Below, in pieces: positions 35,598-44,780 of a stretch of DNA of 59,012 nucleotides. Source of the stretch: Pseudoalteromonas sp. P1-9 (GTDB lineage: Bacteria > Pseudomonadota > Gammaproteobacteria > Enterobacterales > Alteromonadaceae); NCBI RefSeq assembly GCF_001399975.1, contig NZ_LKBD01000029.1, positions 1-59,012 of the forward strand, read 5' to 3'. How positions within the stretch are numbered: the stretch's first letter is position 1; every line of letters begins with the position of its first letter. The notes beneath the pieces were generated by a model. It was not told the origin of the DNA. It did no database searches and saw nothing but the letters and a program-made list of their open reading frames with translations. A program made the position numbers and the translations under genes.

Positions 35598-38183
35598 TTA
35601 AAAGCGAATGCTGGCGCCAACAAAGTAACGGGTACCGAACTCATCCACACTGTGAACAATATTGCCCGCCTTAGGTTGACGCAGTACCAATGCTTCGTTG
35701 AGCAAATTCACCGCTTCAAATGACATATCTACATTTTCTGTAACGTGCCATATAACCGATGCATCTAACTGATCATACGCATCATTTAAGCTGTCTAAGC
35801 TACTACCATTATACTGACGTACCCAGTCATCACGGTAGTTATAAGCTAAACGTACACTAAACATTTCGTTTTCGAAGTAACCTGATAAGTTAAATGAGTT
35901 TTTAGACACTTCTTCAATTGGTACTTCTTCACCGGCTGAGTTGGTACGTGCACTGTCGGTGTAAGTGTAATTAAACTGGGCACCAAAACCGTTACCAAAG
36001 TCGTGTTGGTATTGTAATTCAATACCTTGCACATCCGCGGTACCTACATTTCGAGAACGTGTCACTAAACATTCAGGACCACACCCAGCATAGTTTTCTT
36101 TTACTGTGGTTTGCTCAATGTAATCACTAATATTCTTTATAAAGAAAGTCGCACCTACAATCGATGACGGATTAAAATAGTACTCTAAGCCCATATCGTA
36201 TTGATCTGATTTGTATGGATTTAATTCAGGACTGCCCACATTAGCTGTTTGAAAACTTTCAGAGATAATGTCAGCTACTTTCATGTCGTCATAGTCAGGG
36301 CGCGAAACCGTCGAGCCTGCTGCAACACGGAAAATAAGGTCGTCTGACAGGTCCATTGCCACATTCACACTTGGCAGGTAATTGGTATAAGACTTTTCAA
36401 CTTCACCCGCTACGCCGTTAATTTCGCCCACTGAAAGAATATCGGTATCGACGATACGCAAGCCTACGTTACCGCGAAAGCCTTCACCTGAAAAATTAGC
36501 TTTTACATAGGCCGCGGTAATGTCTTCTTCTATTGAAAAAGCGTCACGTACAGAAATGCTAGTTGGCTTGTTAGCCTCGGCATAGCTCCAAATATCGCGA
36601 CTCGCTACTGGAAACGACGACATACTTCCCGCACGCCCTTCTGCTGAGTGCAGGCCAGATACAAAACCGCCATTAAAATCAGCTAACGAAAGACCATCAG
36701 CCATTGCCGCTGCTAGGTCAAGGTCTTGGTAATTACCTTGTGATGAAAACGTTTGTTGTTGATATTTTAACCCCGCTTGAATTGATGTTACTAACTCGCT
36801 TTCAAGCAAAAAAGTGAAATCAGCTTGTGCGTAATCAATTTCATTTTCACGAATGTAATTGATGTAAGTAAACTCTTGAAATAAATCAAAGTTACTGTGT
36901 GATTCAAGATAAGCTGGATTAGTTGGGATGAGTTCCAGAGGTCCAGCGACATCAAAACTAAAACTTGAATTTTCGGTGTTCGTGATATCCCCCCACCACG
37001 TACTCGACTGCAACGTTTCACCTTTGGCATCCGATTTACCAATTACAAAATCAGCAGACCACGTATCCGCCTCATATTCAACGGTAAAGTTAAGCGCGTC
37101 TGTTTGCATATCAGGTTTACGTAATACCGCGTTGTTAAACAATGGCGCAAGTCCAGCACCTGATGCAAGCGATGTGGCTTGAGTAACAATGCCATTTGCA
37201 TTTTCAACAACCGAATCACCTTGCATTTGGCCAAAACCAACAATGGCAAACATCGCTGAATTGACGTGATCGTTCTTCAATTCAAATAAATTGTAATTTA
37301 AGTTAAACGATAAGTTATCGCTTGGCGCGTATTGCAATGTCAGTTGAGAGCTTGCTCGCTCGCGATCTTCATCGAATAAAATAGATGACATAGCGCCATA
37401 AGAGCTACGCTCTACGCCATTAGAATCAGTAAACGTGGCGTTTCCAGCGGGGCCAAAATTCGACAAGGTTTCGCGGTATACCTTTGACTCTTCATTGGAA
37501 TACGCGAGTAACACACCAAACGTTTCGCTGTCATTCTTCCAACTGCCTAACGCTGAATACGCTGGCGACCAGTCTTCAGCATTGTTGTGATACATGCCTT
37601 CAACCGACGCAAATACAGTCCCAGCATCCATATCGAGCGGTTTACGGGTTTTAAGATTAACCGTGCCGCCCATCGCGCCTTCATTAATATTAGATTCAAC
37701 GGATTTATACACATCCATGCCAGCAATCTGCTCCGACGCTAACATTTCAAAGTTAAAGCTACGGTTCATACCGCCCAAGTCAAACCAACCAACGCTTGCC
37801 ACATTTTGACCGTTTAATAGCACCATACTATGCTCAGGTGCCGTACCACGAATGGTTACTCCGTTTACTTCACCAAATGTTCTAACAACGGTCACACCAG
37901 GGATACGCTGTAGTGCATCACCAATGTTTTTATCGGGAAACTTACCTATATCTTCAGCTGAAATTGAGTCCACAACAGCGTTGGCAAAGCGCTTTGTATT
38001 GAGTGCTTTGGTTAAACTTCTACGAATGCCACGCACTTCAATGGTCTCAATGTTGTCATTTTCGGCCAGTTGTTTACTCTCTTCTGCTGACAAATTAAAT
38101 GTCATGGCACAAAGCGCTGCACTAATACACAATGACAGGCGTGTTGCTTTTAGTGTTACCGCAACAGGTTGGTTAGTCTTCAT
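35598..38183 (-). CDS. TonB-dependent receptor (TIGR01782 type)
   Basis: 861 residues. A signal peptide of about 33 residues is followed by the plug: IETIEVRGIRRSL, DSISAEDIGKFPDKNIGDAL, QRIPGVTVVR and VTIRGTAPEHSMVLLNGQ. The barrel starts with GGTVNLKTRKPLD and ends GTRYFVGASIRF with the C-terminal Phe required for assembly. This subfamily is large in Alteromonadales and Caulobacter and takes up plant or chitin-derived sugars. The neighbours (GH3 beta-N-acetylglucosaminidase, ABC sugar importer, ROK repressor) suggest an N-acetyl amino-sugar ligand. It has its own promoter with a repressor-like palindrome on the -35. Confidence 0.95.
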   Translation of the reverse strand: MKTNQPVAVTLKATRLSLCISAALCAMTFNLSAEESKQLAENDNIETIEVRGIRRSLTKALNTKRFANAVVDSISAEDIGKFPDKNIGDALQRIPGVTVVRTFGEVNGVTIRGTAPEHSMVLLNGQNVASVGWFDLGGMNRSFNFEMLASEQIAGMDVYKSVESNINEGAMGGTVNLKTRKPLDMDAGTVFASVEGMYHNNAEDWSPAYSALGSWKNDSETFGVLLAYSNEESKVYRETLSNFGPAGNATFTDSNGVERSSYGAMSSILFDEDRERASSQLTLQYAPSDNLSFNLNYNLFELKNDHVNSAMFAIVGFGQMQGDSVVENANGIVTQATSLASGAGLAPLFNNAVLRKPDMQTDALNFTVEYEADTWSADFVIGKSDAKGETLQSSTWWGDITNTENSSFSFDVAGPLELIPTNPAYLESHSNFDLFQEFTYINYIRENEIDYAQADFTFLLESELVTSIQAGLKYQQQTFSSQGNYQDLDLAAAMADGLSLADFNGGFVSGLHSAEGRAGSMSSFPVASRDIWSYAEANKPTSISVRDAFSIEEDITAAYVKANFSGEGFRGNVGLRIVDTDILSVGEINGVAGEVEKSYTNYLPSVNVAMDLSDDLIFRVAAGSTVSRPDYDDMKVADIISESFQTANVGSPELNPYKSDQYDMGLEYYFNPSSIVGATFFIKNISDYIEQTTVKENYAGCGPECLVTRSRNVGTADVQGIELQYQHDFGNGFGAQFNYTYTDSARTNSAGEEVPIEEVSKNSFNLSGYFENEMFSVRLAYNYRDDWVRQYNGSSLDSLNDAYDQLDASVIWHVTENVDMSFEAVNLLNEALVLRQPKAGNIVHSVDEFGTRYFVGASIRF

Positions 38184-38349
38184 CTTGTTGTCCTTATTAT
38201 TATTTATAAGTTTTCAAATATTATGTGGCACCACTGCTGCTAACCAACTGAAAAATAGTTACATTACCAGTTAACTCGCTCCGTCAAAGCACTGCCTTCT
38301 CCCCAGACGCACGCAATTGCCACTTTAGTTTATTTATATTAGTAAATTA

Positions 38350-38391
38350 TTTTGATTAATTATTTATTAAATCATTTTGACTAATTGTCAA
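38350..38391 (-). promoter_or_regulatory. Promoter and operator-like repeats before the TonB receptor
   Basis: On the minus strand a consensus -35 TTGACA (38391-38386) has a weak -10 AATAAA (38368-38363) at 17 bases. The palindrome TTGAC-N5-GTCAA (38377-38391) covers the -35. On the plus strand TTTTGATTAATT (38350-38361) and TTTTGACTAATT (38375-38386) are direct repeats 25 bases apart. The second is identical to the motif at 43093-43104 between the ABC and ROK genes, so one regulator probably binds both places. Confidence 0.5.
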
Positions 38392-38418
38392 GCAATTCTC
38401 ATTCTTTTTGCCTAATTT

Positions 38419-40017
38419 CTATAAAAGTGACGCAATGTATTTTGCGGCACAAACACGACTTGAGTATGCACAAATGTAAGTCGCCAATTCTGCATAGTCC
38501 GTTAGTTCGTAATCTGAGCGCATAGCAATCACCACTACTTGCTTGCCAAAGCGTTTTAGCGCGCGTTGTACTAATCGTTTTTGCTCTGCTACATCAAAGC
38601 TTTCTCCGGGTAACGGATAATCTTCGGTAACAATTACAAACGGTGTTGAAATTGTCTCATCACAACCTTCAAGCAACGTTAAAAACTCATCAAAAGGTAA
38701 TAAGTTAACTTTACTTGTGCGCTGTTGTAGGCCCTGAATAATGGTATCTTTTGCAGATCGGGGATCGTTTGGCCCAATACCGCGACTATTTACTAAGCTG
38801 TCATATTTTTTCGGATGCGCGGCAAAGGTGAGAGTAAACTCACGACCAGTAAGTGGCCAATTCCCCACCTCATTGCGCAACACCGAAACGCTACTACTAA
38901 CCGCCGTTTCAATTAACGCTTCAATATCGTCTGCAGTTAAGTGCTCCGGCGTTTTTGCAACATTGAGCTTGTCGTATTTAAACGACAACACATGGTGTAA
39001 CCTGTCGTTTATCACGGCTTCATCAAGTTGCCCTGATTCAACTGCGTGGATCACCCCATTTAACGTAGCAAGTTGTAGCGCTTTATAATCAGTTGCACTG
39101 TTTTCATAGTGCTCTTCGCTTAGCATCACTAAATGCGCACCTGCTTTTAACGCTAAAATTGCGGCTTCAGCAGGTTGGTAGTTTTTACGCATTGCCCACA
39201 TATTCATACTGTCGGTTATGATCAGTCCATTAAAGCCCATTTGTTGCTGTAGCAAGTTGGTTAAGATTTTTGATGACAATGTTGCAGGGTAAGTATCGTC
39301 AAGCTGTGGGAAGCAAATATGACTTGTCATAATCAGCGATACACCGGCATCAATTGCCGCTTGAAACGGTAACAAATCACCCTGTTGCAGTTCGCTCAAC
39401 GTTTTGTCGACGGTTGGCAAACATTGATGGGAATCACTATGCGTGTCGCCATGACCTGGAAAGTGTTTTGCCGTTGCCAAATTGCCACCGCGTTTAATAC
39501 CCCTAACTGCTGCTGCAACATGCGTTGCGACTTGCTTAGGCGTTTCTCCAAATGAACGCAAACCAATAATCGGGTTGTTGGGATTGGTGTTAACGTCAGA
39601 GCAAGGCGATAGCAGTGTGTTGTAACCGATTTCATGCATTTGCTCAGCAAATACCTGATACATTTGCTCAGTTAGATCTTGTTTATTAGCTTTGCCAAGA
39701 GCCAAATTTCCCGGCCCTAAATCGGTGTGCTTGGCTAAAATACCCCACGAGCCTTCTTGGTCAACACACAGCAATAACGAGGCATCGCACGCACGTAACT
39801 GGGCTTGGTGTTGCAGTTCGTCAGCTAATGTTTTCGCATCTTTAGGTGTGGCAGCGTTATCATCGGTAATATAAAAACCACCCACATGATGTGATTTCAC
39901 CAACTGTTTCGCATAATCAATATCGGGCCCAGCAAATGCCAATACAAAGAGCTGCCCAACTTTTTCAGCTAACGTCATAGTGCTAATTAACTGAGTTACT
40001 TTACTGTTATTATTCAT
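38419..40017 (-). CDS. GH3 beta-N-acetylglucosaminidase (NagZ-like, long form)
   Basis: 532 residues, no signal peptide, so cytoplasmic. The NagZ signature KHFPGHGDTHSDSHQCLP is complete, including the Asp-Ser-His loop (D195, H197) that supplies the acid/base. The nucleophile is D269 in ITDSMNMW. The extra 190 residues after the barrel are a GH3 C-terminal alpha/beta domain absent from the short E. coli NagZ (about 340) and present in NagZ-like enzymes of Gram-positives. One such enzyme (Cellulomonas Nag3) is a phosphorylase. Start 40017 is chosen over one 16 codons upstream because GGAG lies seven bases before it. It follows the ABC genes by 124 bases and should cut the imported glycoside. 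Confidence 0.92.
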   Translation of the reverse strand: MNNNSKVTQLISTMTLAEKVGQLFVLAFAGPDIDYAKQLVKSHHVGGFYITDDNAATPKDAKTLADELQHQAQLRACDASLLLCVDQEGSWGILAKHTDLGPGNLALGKANKQDLTEQMYQVFAEQMHEIGYNTLLSPCSDVNTNPNNPIIGLRSFGETPKQVATHVAAAVRGIKRGGNLATAKHFPGHGDTHSDSHQCLPTVDKTLSELQQGDLLPFQAAIDAGVSLIMTSHICFPQLDDTYPATLSSKILTNLLQQQMGFNGLIITDSMNMWAMRKNYQPAEAAILALKAGAHLVMLSEEHYENSATDYKALQLATLNGVIHAVESGQLDEAVINDRLHHVLSFKYDKLNVAKTPEHLTADDIEALIETAVSSSVSVLRNEVGNWPLTGREFTLTFAAHPKKYDSLVNSRGIGPNDPRSAKDTIIQGLQQRTSKVNLLPFDEFLTLLEGCDETISTPFVIVTEDYPLPGESFDVAEQKRLVQRALKRFGKQVVVIAMRSDYELTDYAELATYICAYSSRVCAAKYIASLL

Positions 40018-40101
40018 GATTTCTCCAAATTTAGGCCGCAAGAGACCGCTTTTATGAATTAACATAAAAGTAAAAACATTGGTTAAGTGAAACTTTTGCT
40101 A

Positions 40102-40136
40102 TTTGGCTTTGTGCTAAAATGCGCGCAAAAGCCAAA
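40102..40136 (-). terminator. Hairpin between ABC ATPase and GH3 genes
   Basis: Stem TTTGGCTTT / AAAGCCAAA with a 17-base loop lies six bases after the ATPase stop. There is no T tract in the direction of transcription, so it may be a partial terminator or an RNA processing site. Confidence 0.45.
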
Positions 40137-40141
40137 ACACG

Positions 40142-40939
40142 CTAAGCAACCTTAGACGTAGTAACGTCGAGTGCTGTTTTTGCGCCCGTGATTAAACTGA
40201 CTAAGTCTTCTTTCGTGACATCTGAAACAGATACATCAGCGACAGATTGCCCTTGATATAGCACTACTGCCCTATCGCAGGTATCAATCACATGCTGCAT
40301 ATTGTGACTGATCAGAAGCACTGCTACCCCTTGCGAGCTAATCACATTAATTAATTCATTTACCTGAGCACTTTGCTCAACACCTAGGGCCGCGGTCGGT
40401 TCATCCATAATGACAATGTCCGCGCCCCAATTGACCGCTCTAGCAATAGCAACCGCTTGCCGTTGACCACCTGAGAGTGATTGAATTTGCGCCTGAAAGC
40501 TTGGAATACGACTGTTTAAGCGATTAATCGCTTTTTTGGCGCGCTTTTCCATGGCTTTTTTATCAAGCCAACCAAGCGCACGTAACAGAGGGTTTTTATG
40601 CTTTATTTCACGGTTCAAAAATAGGTTATCGGCAATGTTAAACTCTGGCACCATGGCAAGATCTTGAAACACCGTTTCAATACCCGCATCACGCGCTTGC
40701 TCTGGGTTGGTTATGTGTACGGTTTTATCATTTACCAAAATACTGCCGCTGTCGGGCGCGTGAATGCCTGAAATACAGCGCACCAATGTTGATTTACCTG
40801 CACCGTTATCACCAAGCAAACCAACTACTTCACCTTTGTTGATTTTAAAGCTGACATTTTTAAGCGCAGTTACCGCGCCAAAGCTCTTTTGAATGTCTTT
40901 TAATTCCAGTGCAACTTGATCTAATGCTGTTCTAACCAT
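40142..40939 (-). CDS. Sugar ABC transporter ATPase (single domain, RbsA/FrcA-like)
   Basis: 265 residues. Walker A is GDNGAGKST, the Q-loop follows in VFQDLAMVPE, the ABC signature is LSGGQRQAVAIARA and Walker B is IVIMDEPTAALG, with LLISHNM for the H-loop. RbsA has two such domains; this one has a single domain like FrcA, so it must work as a dimer. The start at 40939 has AAGGAG eight bases upstream and overlaps the permease stop by eight bases. The other candidate start is six codons upstream. It powers import by the neighbouring RbsC-like permease and binding protein. Confidence 0.95.
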   Translation of the reverse strand: MVRTALDQVALELKDIQKSFGAVTALKNVSFKINKGEVVGLLGDNGAGKSTLVRCISGIHAPDSGSILVNDKTVHITNPEQARDAGIETVFQDLAMVPEFNIADNLFLNREIKHKNPLLRALGWLDKKAMEKRAKKAINRLNSRIPSFQAQIQSLSGGQRQAVAIARAVNWGADIVIMDEPTAALGVEQSAQVNELINVISSQGVAVLLISHNMQHVIDTCDRAVVLYQGQSVADVSVSDVTKEDLVSLITGAKTALDVTTSKVA

Positions 40940-41924
40940 TTTTAATCTCCTTAACACCTATCGCCACGGCAACAATTAGAATTAGGCCTCGCGCTATCAT
41001 TTGTTCATTGGTCGAAAAGCCGGACAAAATCAAACCGTTATTAATTAAGCCCATTAACCATGAGCCAAGCACCGCGCCAATAATACAAGCGCGCCCGCCA
41101 AATAAACTCGTACCACCAATGGCAACTGCAGCAATCACGGTAAGTAAATCTGCCTCGCCTAATGTATAGCGCGCGCCATGTAAACGGCCCGCATATAAAA
41201 GCCCTGCAAGCGCAGCTGCCATAGATGAAATGACTAAGGCATAAATACGAATGCGCGTTACCTTAATCCCCATAGCAAGCGCCGCTTTAGGGCTGCCGCC
41301 AACCGCCAAAAGGTGTCTGCCAAAGGCCAGTTTGGTTAATGCAACATAGCCGATAGCTGCAATAATAACCGTCCATATTAATAACGATGGAATGCCAAAT
41401 AGTTCGCCAGCGCCAAAAAATCCGGTGAAGCTACTATTAATAATGGGTACCGATTCTAAATTGGTAAACTGACGCGCGAGCCCAGTGATAACACCCATTG
41501 TGCCAAGCGTGATTAATAAAGACGAAACCTGTAATCGCTCAATTAAAAAGCCGTTCACTAAACCGACAAACAAGCCGACGCACAGTGCACCAAGTACCGC
41601 CAATGGTATACCGGTATACTGCAACAAAACCGCACCGACTAAAGCTGATAATGCAACCACGGCGCCAATAGATAAATCGATATGACCCACAGCAAGCGCA
41701 AATGTTAAGCCAACAGCCATCACGGTAATAGGCGCTGTTTGACGAATAATATTCATAAAATTAGTCAAACTAAAAAATGCGGTGTCATGCAGTACAACGG
41801 CAAAAAGCAATAACACAGCGACGAAAATATAGTAAATAAATAGTTCGCGCTTAAAGGCGTATTTAGCGACAAATTCGGCAATGCGCGATTTTGTCTCTAT
41901 GGTAGTTAAGTCACTGGCACTCAT
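40932..41924 (-). CDS. Sugar ABC transporter permease (RbsC family)
   Basis: 330 residues with eight to ten membrane segments. Family marks are ITVMAVGLTFALAVGHIDLSIG in the second and third segments and AVAIGGTSLFGGRACIIGAVLG in the cytoplasmic coupling region (the E-A-A-like G-G-x-x-L-x-G-G motif). The start at 41924 has AAGGA seven bases upstream. It lies nine bases after the binding-protein gene and overlaps the ATPase gene, so the three form one transcript. It conducts a monosaccharide-size ligand. Confidence 0.95.
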   Translation of the reverse strand: MSASDLTTIETKSRIAEFVAKYAFKRELFIYYIFVAVLLLFAVVLHDTAFFSLTNFMNIIRQTAPITVMAVGLTFALAVGHIDLSIGAVVALSALVGAVLLQYTGIPLAVLGALCVGLFVGLVNGFLIERLQVSSLLITLGTMGVITGLARQFTNLESVPIINSSFTGFFGAGELFGIPSLLIWTVIIAAIGYVALTKLAFGRHLLAVGGSPKAALAMGIKVTRIRIYALVISSMAAALAGLLYAGRLHGARYTLGEADLLTVIAAVAIGGTSLFGGRACIIGAVLGSWLMGLINNGLILSGFSTNEQMIARGLILIVAVAIGVKEIKNG

Positions 41925-41933
41925 TATTTTTCC

Positions 41934-43028
41934 TTATTGTTTTAGTGCAAGGTCAAGCATTTTAGGCAATGGCGCTTTAAATGCTTGTTGCCAAATATCA
42001 GCAATATTGTCTTTCGTAACAGCGTCATATGGCACCAAAGTAAAGTGCGGTGCAGGTAGGTCTAATGTTGCTAATGCACCTAACTTAGCCATCGTTGCGC
42101 CAATAACATAAGGCCTATCGGATATGGTTGCGAGCATGTTGCGCTGCATCGCCATATCGAGCAAATTATTAACGCCAAGGTCGTGTGTTACTACTTTAAT
42201 ATCGCGATTACCAAATGAACGCAGTGCCTCAATAACACCTTCAGCTGCGGCATCCCAAGATACATAAATCACATCCAGATCAGGATGTTGCAAAATCATT
42301 GCCGCGGCGATTGCACTTGTTTCATGCTCTTTAACAAAGCCTTTTTCGACAACAATTTTATGACCCGCTAAGCTTGCAACTTGTTTACGAAATGCGCTAT
42401 CGCGATTATTGGTAATAAAGTACTTTGCATCGTGAAAAATCATGCCTATTTTGGCGTTCTCTCCAAATGCCTGTTGAATACTTGTTGCTGCAGCTTTGCC
42501 CATTCCGAACATATCGTCGGTTACAATGCCAACATACTCTTTGCCATGGCGAAAGCCTGGTATTGGGTTGCTTAACAGTACTAACTCTGCACCTGCATTG
42601 ATGGCTTTTTGATAACTTTGCTTAGTGCTTGTGCCATCAACACTGAGTGATAACAAAATGTTAGGTTTTAACGCGGTGATATTTTCAAGGTCAGCAACTT
42701 GCTTGGCCGGATCAAACTGTGCATCAGTACTGGCAACCACTTTAATGCCAAGCGCTTCAAAAGTATCGCTCGCACCGCGAGATACTGCGCTTATCCAAGG
42801 GCTTGCACCATGCCAAGCCATAGCTGCTGTAAGCGATTTTTGTTTAATCTTTTGGGCTTGTTCTTTGCTTATCGTAATTGATTTTGCTTGTTTTGCCTGT
42901 TGCCAATCGATATTTTGTTCATCGGCGAGAGTGGGCATGGCGAAAGAGATGAGTAATCCCGCGGTTATTGGGATTAGTTTTTGTAATTTCCTAATATTTC
43001 GCCAAATTGGCTGTCCTTGCTCTTTCAT
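41934..43028 (-). CDS. Periplasmic sugar-binding protein (RbsB-like, Peripla_BP_4)
   Basis: 364 residues from the ATG at 43028. A longer form would start at TTG 43049. A signal peptide runs to about residue 35 (MPTLADEQ). The Peripla_BP_4 fold is seen in DTFEALGIKVVASTDAQFDPAKQVADLENI, VLLSNPIPG and GIVTDDMFGMGKAAATSI, with DVIYVSWDAAAEGVIEAL and VVTHDLGVNNLLDMA in the second lobe. It delivers ligand to the RbsC-like permease. The ligand is not evident from sequence. The GH3 gene downstream points to a GlcNAc-containing glycoside rather than ribose. A 16-base palindrome lies just before it. Confidence 0.92.
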   Translation of the reverse strand: MKEQGQPIWRNIRKLQKLIPITAGLLISFAMPTLADEQNIDWQQAKQAKSITISKEQAQKIKQKSLTAAMAWHGASPWISAVSRGASDTFEALGIKVVASTDAQFDPAKQVADLENITALKPNILLSLSVDGTSTKQSYQKAINAGAELVLLSNPIPGFRHGKEYVGIVTDDMFGMGKAAATSIQQAFGENAKIGMIFHDAKYFITNNRDSAFRKQVASLAGHKIVVEKGFVKEHETSAIAAAMILQHPDLDVIYVSWDAAAEGVIEALRSFGNRDIKVVTHDLGVNNLLDMAMQRNMLATISDRPYVIGATMAKLGALATLDLPAPHFTLVPYDAVTKDNIADIWQQAFKAPLPKMLDLALKQ

Positions 43029-43043
43029 TTTTGAATTCTTTTT

Positions 43044-43059
43044 ATACAATGGATTGTAT
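43044..43059. repeat. Palindrome before the binding-protein gene
   Basis: ATACAAT-GG-ATTGTAT is a perfect seven-base inverted repeat 16 bases upstream of the chosen start. It could be a second operator or a small mRNA hairpin covering the translation start. Confidence 0.5.
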
Positions 43060-43077
43060 TATATTTATGCAAATGGT

Positions 43078-43104
43078 TAATTATGTCAAATGTTTTGACT
43101 AATT
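43078..43104. promoter_or_regulatory. Operator-like palindrome between ABC and ROK genes
   Basis: GTCAAA-TGT-TTTGAC (43085-43099) lies inside a longer imperfect palindrome with AATTA arms. TTTTGACTAATT (43093-43104) repeats exactly the motif at 38375-38386 before the TonB receptor. On the minus strand it contains TTGACA, a likely -35 for the ABC operon. The site is the best candidate for the ROK repressor. Confidence 0.55.
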
Positions 43105-43205
43105 AATTCTGGCGAAAAATACCAGTTAATAATTGCACATCCATCATTACTCAATATATCATCGTTTAAACTTCTGAATTTTGGGATAAAAGCAGGACAT
43201 TTCTT

Positions 43206-44399
43206 TTGAAAGGATCAAACGCAAAGCAAAATAAAGCGCTTAATTTACGCTTAGCCCTGTCCCAAATTGTTGCTTTGGGTCCAATCTCCCGCGTTGAGAT
43301 CGCTCGAAATACTAATCTGACCAAACAAACAATTACCAATATGGTTGAAACCTTATTGGAGCATGATCTGGTGTCTGAAGTTGGCATAAAAAAAGCCGAA
43401 GGTGCCGGTAAACCCTCAAAAATGCTCTGTTTTAATGAGAAAGCGGCGTATTCGATTGCCATTCGCATTATGGAAAATGAGTTGTTTGTGGGTATGTTTA
43501 AACTCAATGGTGACTGCATCAATAGCTTAACTACGCTATTTTCACCTAATGAACTGGTGAGTAAAGCCACTTATTTAGTTAACACCTTAGTTAATATTGA
43601 AAATATCGACAGTAGCAAGGTACTTGCTGTAGGTCTTGCCATGCAAGATAGTAATAACTTTGCCTTAGATGCGCACAAAGTAGCAAAAGAAACCCAAATC
43701 GCCCTTGCCGAAAGCCTAAATTTGCCCGTTGCGTTAGAAAGTACTGCATCGGCGTGTGCCGCATACCAAATGTTGTTTGGTGAAGCTCAAACGCTGCAAA
43801 GTTTTGTTTATGTACATATAGGCAATCGAGTTGAATCATCTGTTGTTTATAACCGCGACATACTGCTTGGCCAAAACGGCCTAACCGGTGCGCTAGGCGA
43901 TATATTTGTTACTCCCGAAACGGATAACGATACTGGCGAACTTGGCCGTTTAAATGACTTTTCATCGCTTAATTCGCTAAAAGCGGCGCTCAATATTGAT
44001 AATCAAAAGCACGATGATTTTTTGGCGAGTTTAACTGCCGATAATAAGCTTCTTGAAAGTTGGGTTAATCGCGCCGAAGAGCCAATGCGCATCGCTATTC
44101 ATACAATAGAGTCTATTTTTAATAGCCAAACGATTATTTTAGGCGGCGATATTAATGAATGGTTACTCGATACCTTAATCAAGCGGCTTCGCCCTTACAT
44201 TCCAAGCATTGCACAATATGGCGAGCGTCAAGTTATCCGCTTAATAAAAACCCCAGAAGTTAGCCAAATAACGCAAAAAGGTATCGCAACGTTACCTCTT
44301 TATGCAGCATTAGGCTTTGAGAACCATCATATTCTTTACTGCCCAACCGCTCTTCAAGCAACGCCTTTGCAGGCACTTATTTACGCATTAGACGCATAA
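43206..44399 (+). CDS. ROK-family transcription repressor
   Basis: 397 residues. An N-terminal winged helix (about 12-60: VALGPISRVEIARNTNLTKQTITNMV, then LLEHDLVSEVG) is followed by a ROK sugar-binding domain (VGLAMQD, GQNGLTGALGDI, TIILGGDINEWLL). The kinase catalytic Asp is lost (VALESTASACAA where kinases have N-D-A) and the zinc Cys motif is missing, so it is a regulator only, like NagC/Mlc/XylR. The start codon is TTG with AGGA eight bases upstream; no ATG would leave the DNA-binding domain whole. It is divergent from the ABC operon and should be induced by an amino sugar. Confidence 0.92.
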   Translation: MKGSNAKQNKALNLRLALSQIVALGPISRVEIARNTNLTKQTITNMVETLLEHDLVSEVGIKKAEGAGKPSKMLCFNEKAAYSIAIRIMENELFVGMFKLNGDCINSLTTLFSPNELVSKATYLVNTLVNIENIDSSKVLAVGLAMQDSNNFALDAHKVAKETQIALAESLNLPVALESTASACAAYQMLFGEAQTLQSFVYVHIGNRVESSVVYNRDILLGQNGLTGALGDIFVTPETDNDTGELGRLNDFSSLNSLKAALNIDNQKHDDFLASLTADNKLLESWVNRAEEPMRIAIHTIESIFNSQTIILGGDINEWLLDTLIKRLRPYIPSIAQYGERQVIRLIKTPEVSQITQKGIATLPLYAALGFENHHILYCPTALQATPLQALIYALDA

Positions 44400-44400
44400 A

Positions 44401-44434
44401 AAAACACTTGCTGGTTGAAGGCAAGTGCTTTTAT
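44401..44434 (+). terminator. Terminator after the ROK repressor gene
   Basis: Stem CACTTGC (44405-44411) / GCAAGTG (44421-44427) with a nine-base loop, then CTTTTAT. It lies three bases after the stop codon. Confidence 0.75.
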
Positions 44435-44467
44435 GGTTGAGATACTGTAACTGTAAAATTATAAATG

Positions 44468-44644
44468 TTATTTATGACGAATTAAGTATGTCGCTAATGC
44501 TGCAACTGAGCCGATAACTACCGCACTCGCCATACCTGCACCCACTAATGTGCCAATGGTTGCGCCTAATGCAAAAATTGCGATACCACCCTCTACAAGG
44601 TGTGAAACGTCAAAATCGAATGTTGTGTTATCTGCTGTTGTCAT
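44468..44644 (-). CDS. Small glycine-rich membrane peptide (58 residues)
   Basis: A minus-strand ATG at 44644 has AGGA 11 bases upstream and opens a 58-codon frame. The first 18 residues are polar and acidic (TTADNTTFDFDVSHL). Then comes a hydrophobic stretch of about 35 residues with glycines spaced for helix packing (GATIGTLVGAGMAS, AVVIGSVAAL), and the chain ends YLIRHK. The frame has codon use like its neighbours. I know no family. It could be a small membrane protein, a bacteriocin-like peptide or a holin-like toxin. The glycine-zipper pattern recalls class II bacteriocins, but there is no GG leader or transporter nearby. Confidence 0.6.
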   Translation of the reverse strand: MTTADNTTFDFDVSHLVEGGIAIFALGATIGTLVGAGMASAVVIGSVAALATYLIRHK

Positions 44645-44780
44645 GGTCTTAATCCTGTTGTGTTGATGGGTTTAGTATAGGCAGATATGTGAACTGTAAA
44701 TTGGCTTTGTGCTTAGCGGTAAATTTAAGTGATATTTGGTAAAAGCAGAGGATAAAGCGTTGTATAAGGTTAAAAATAAA

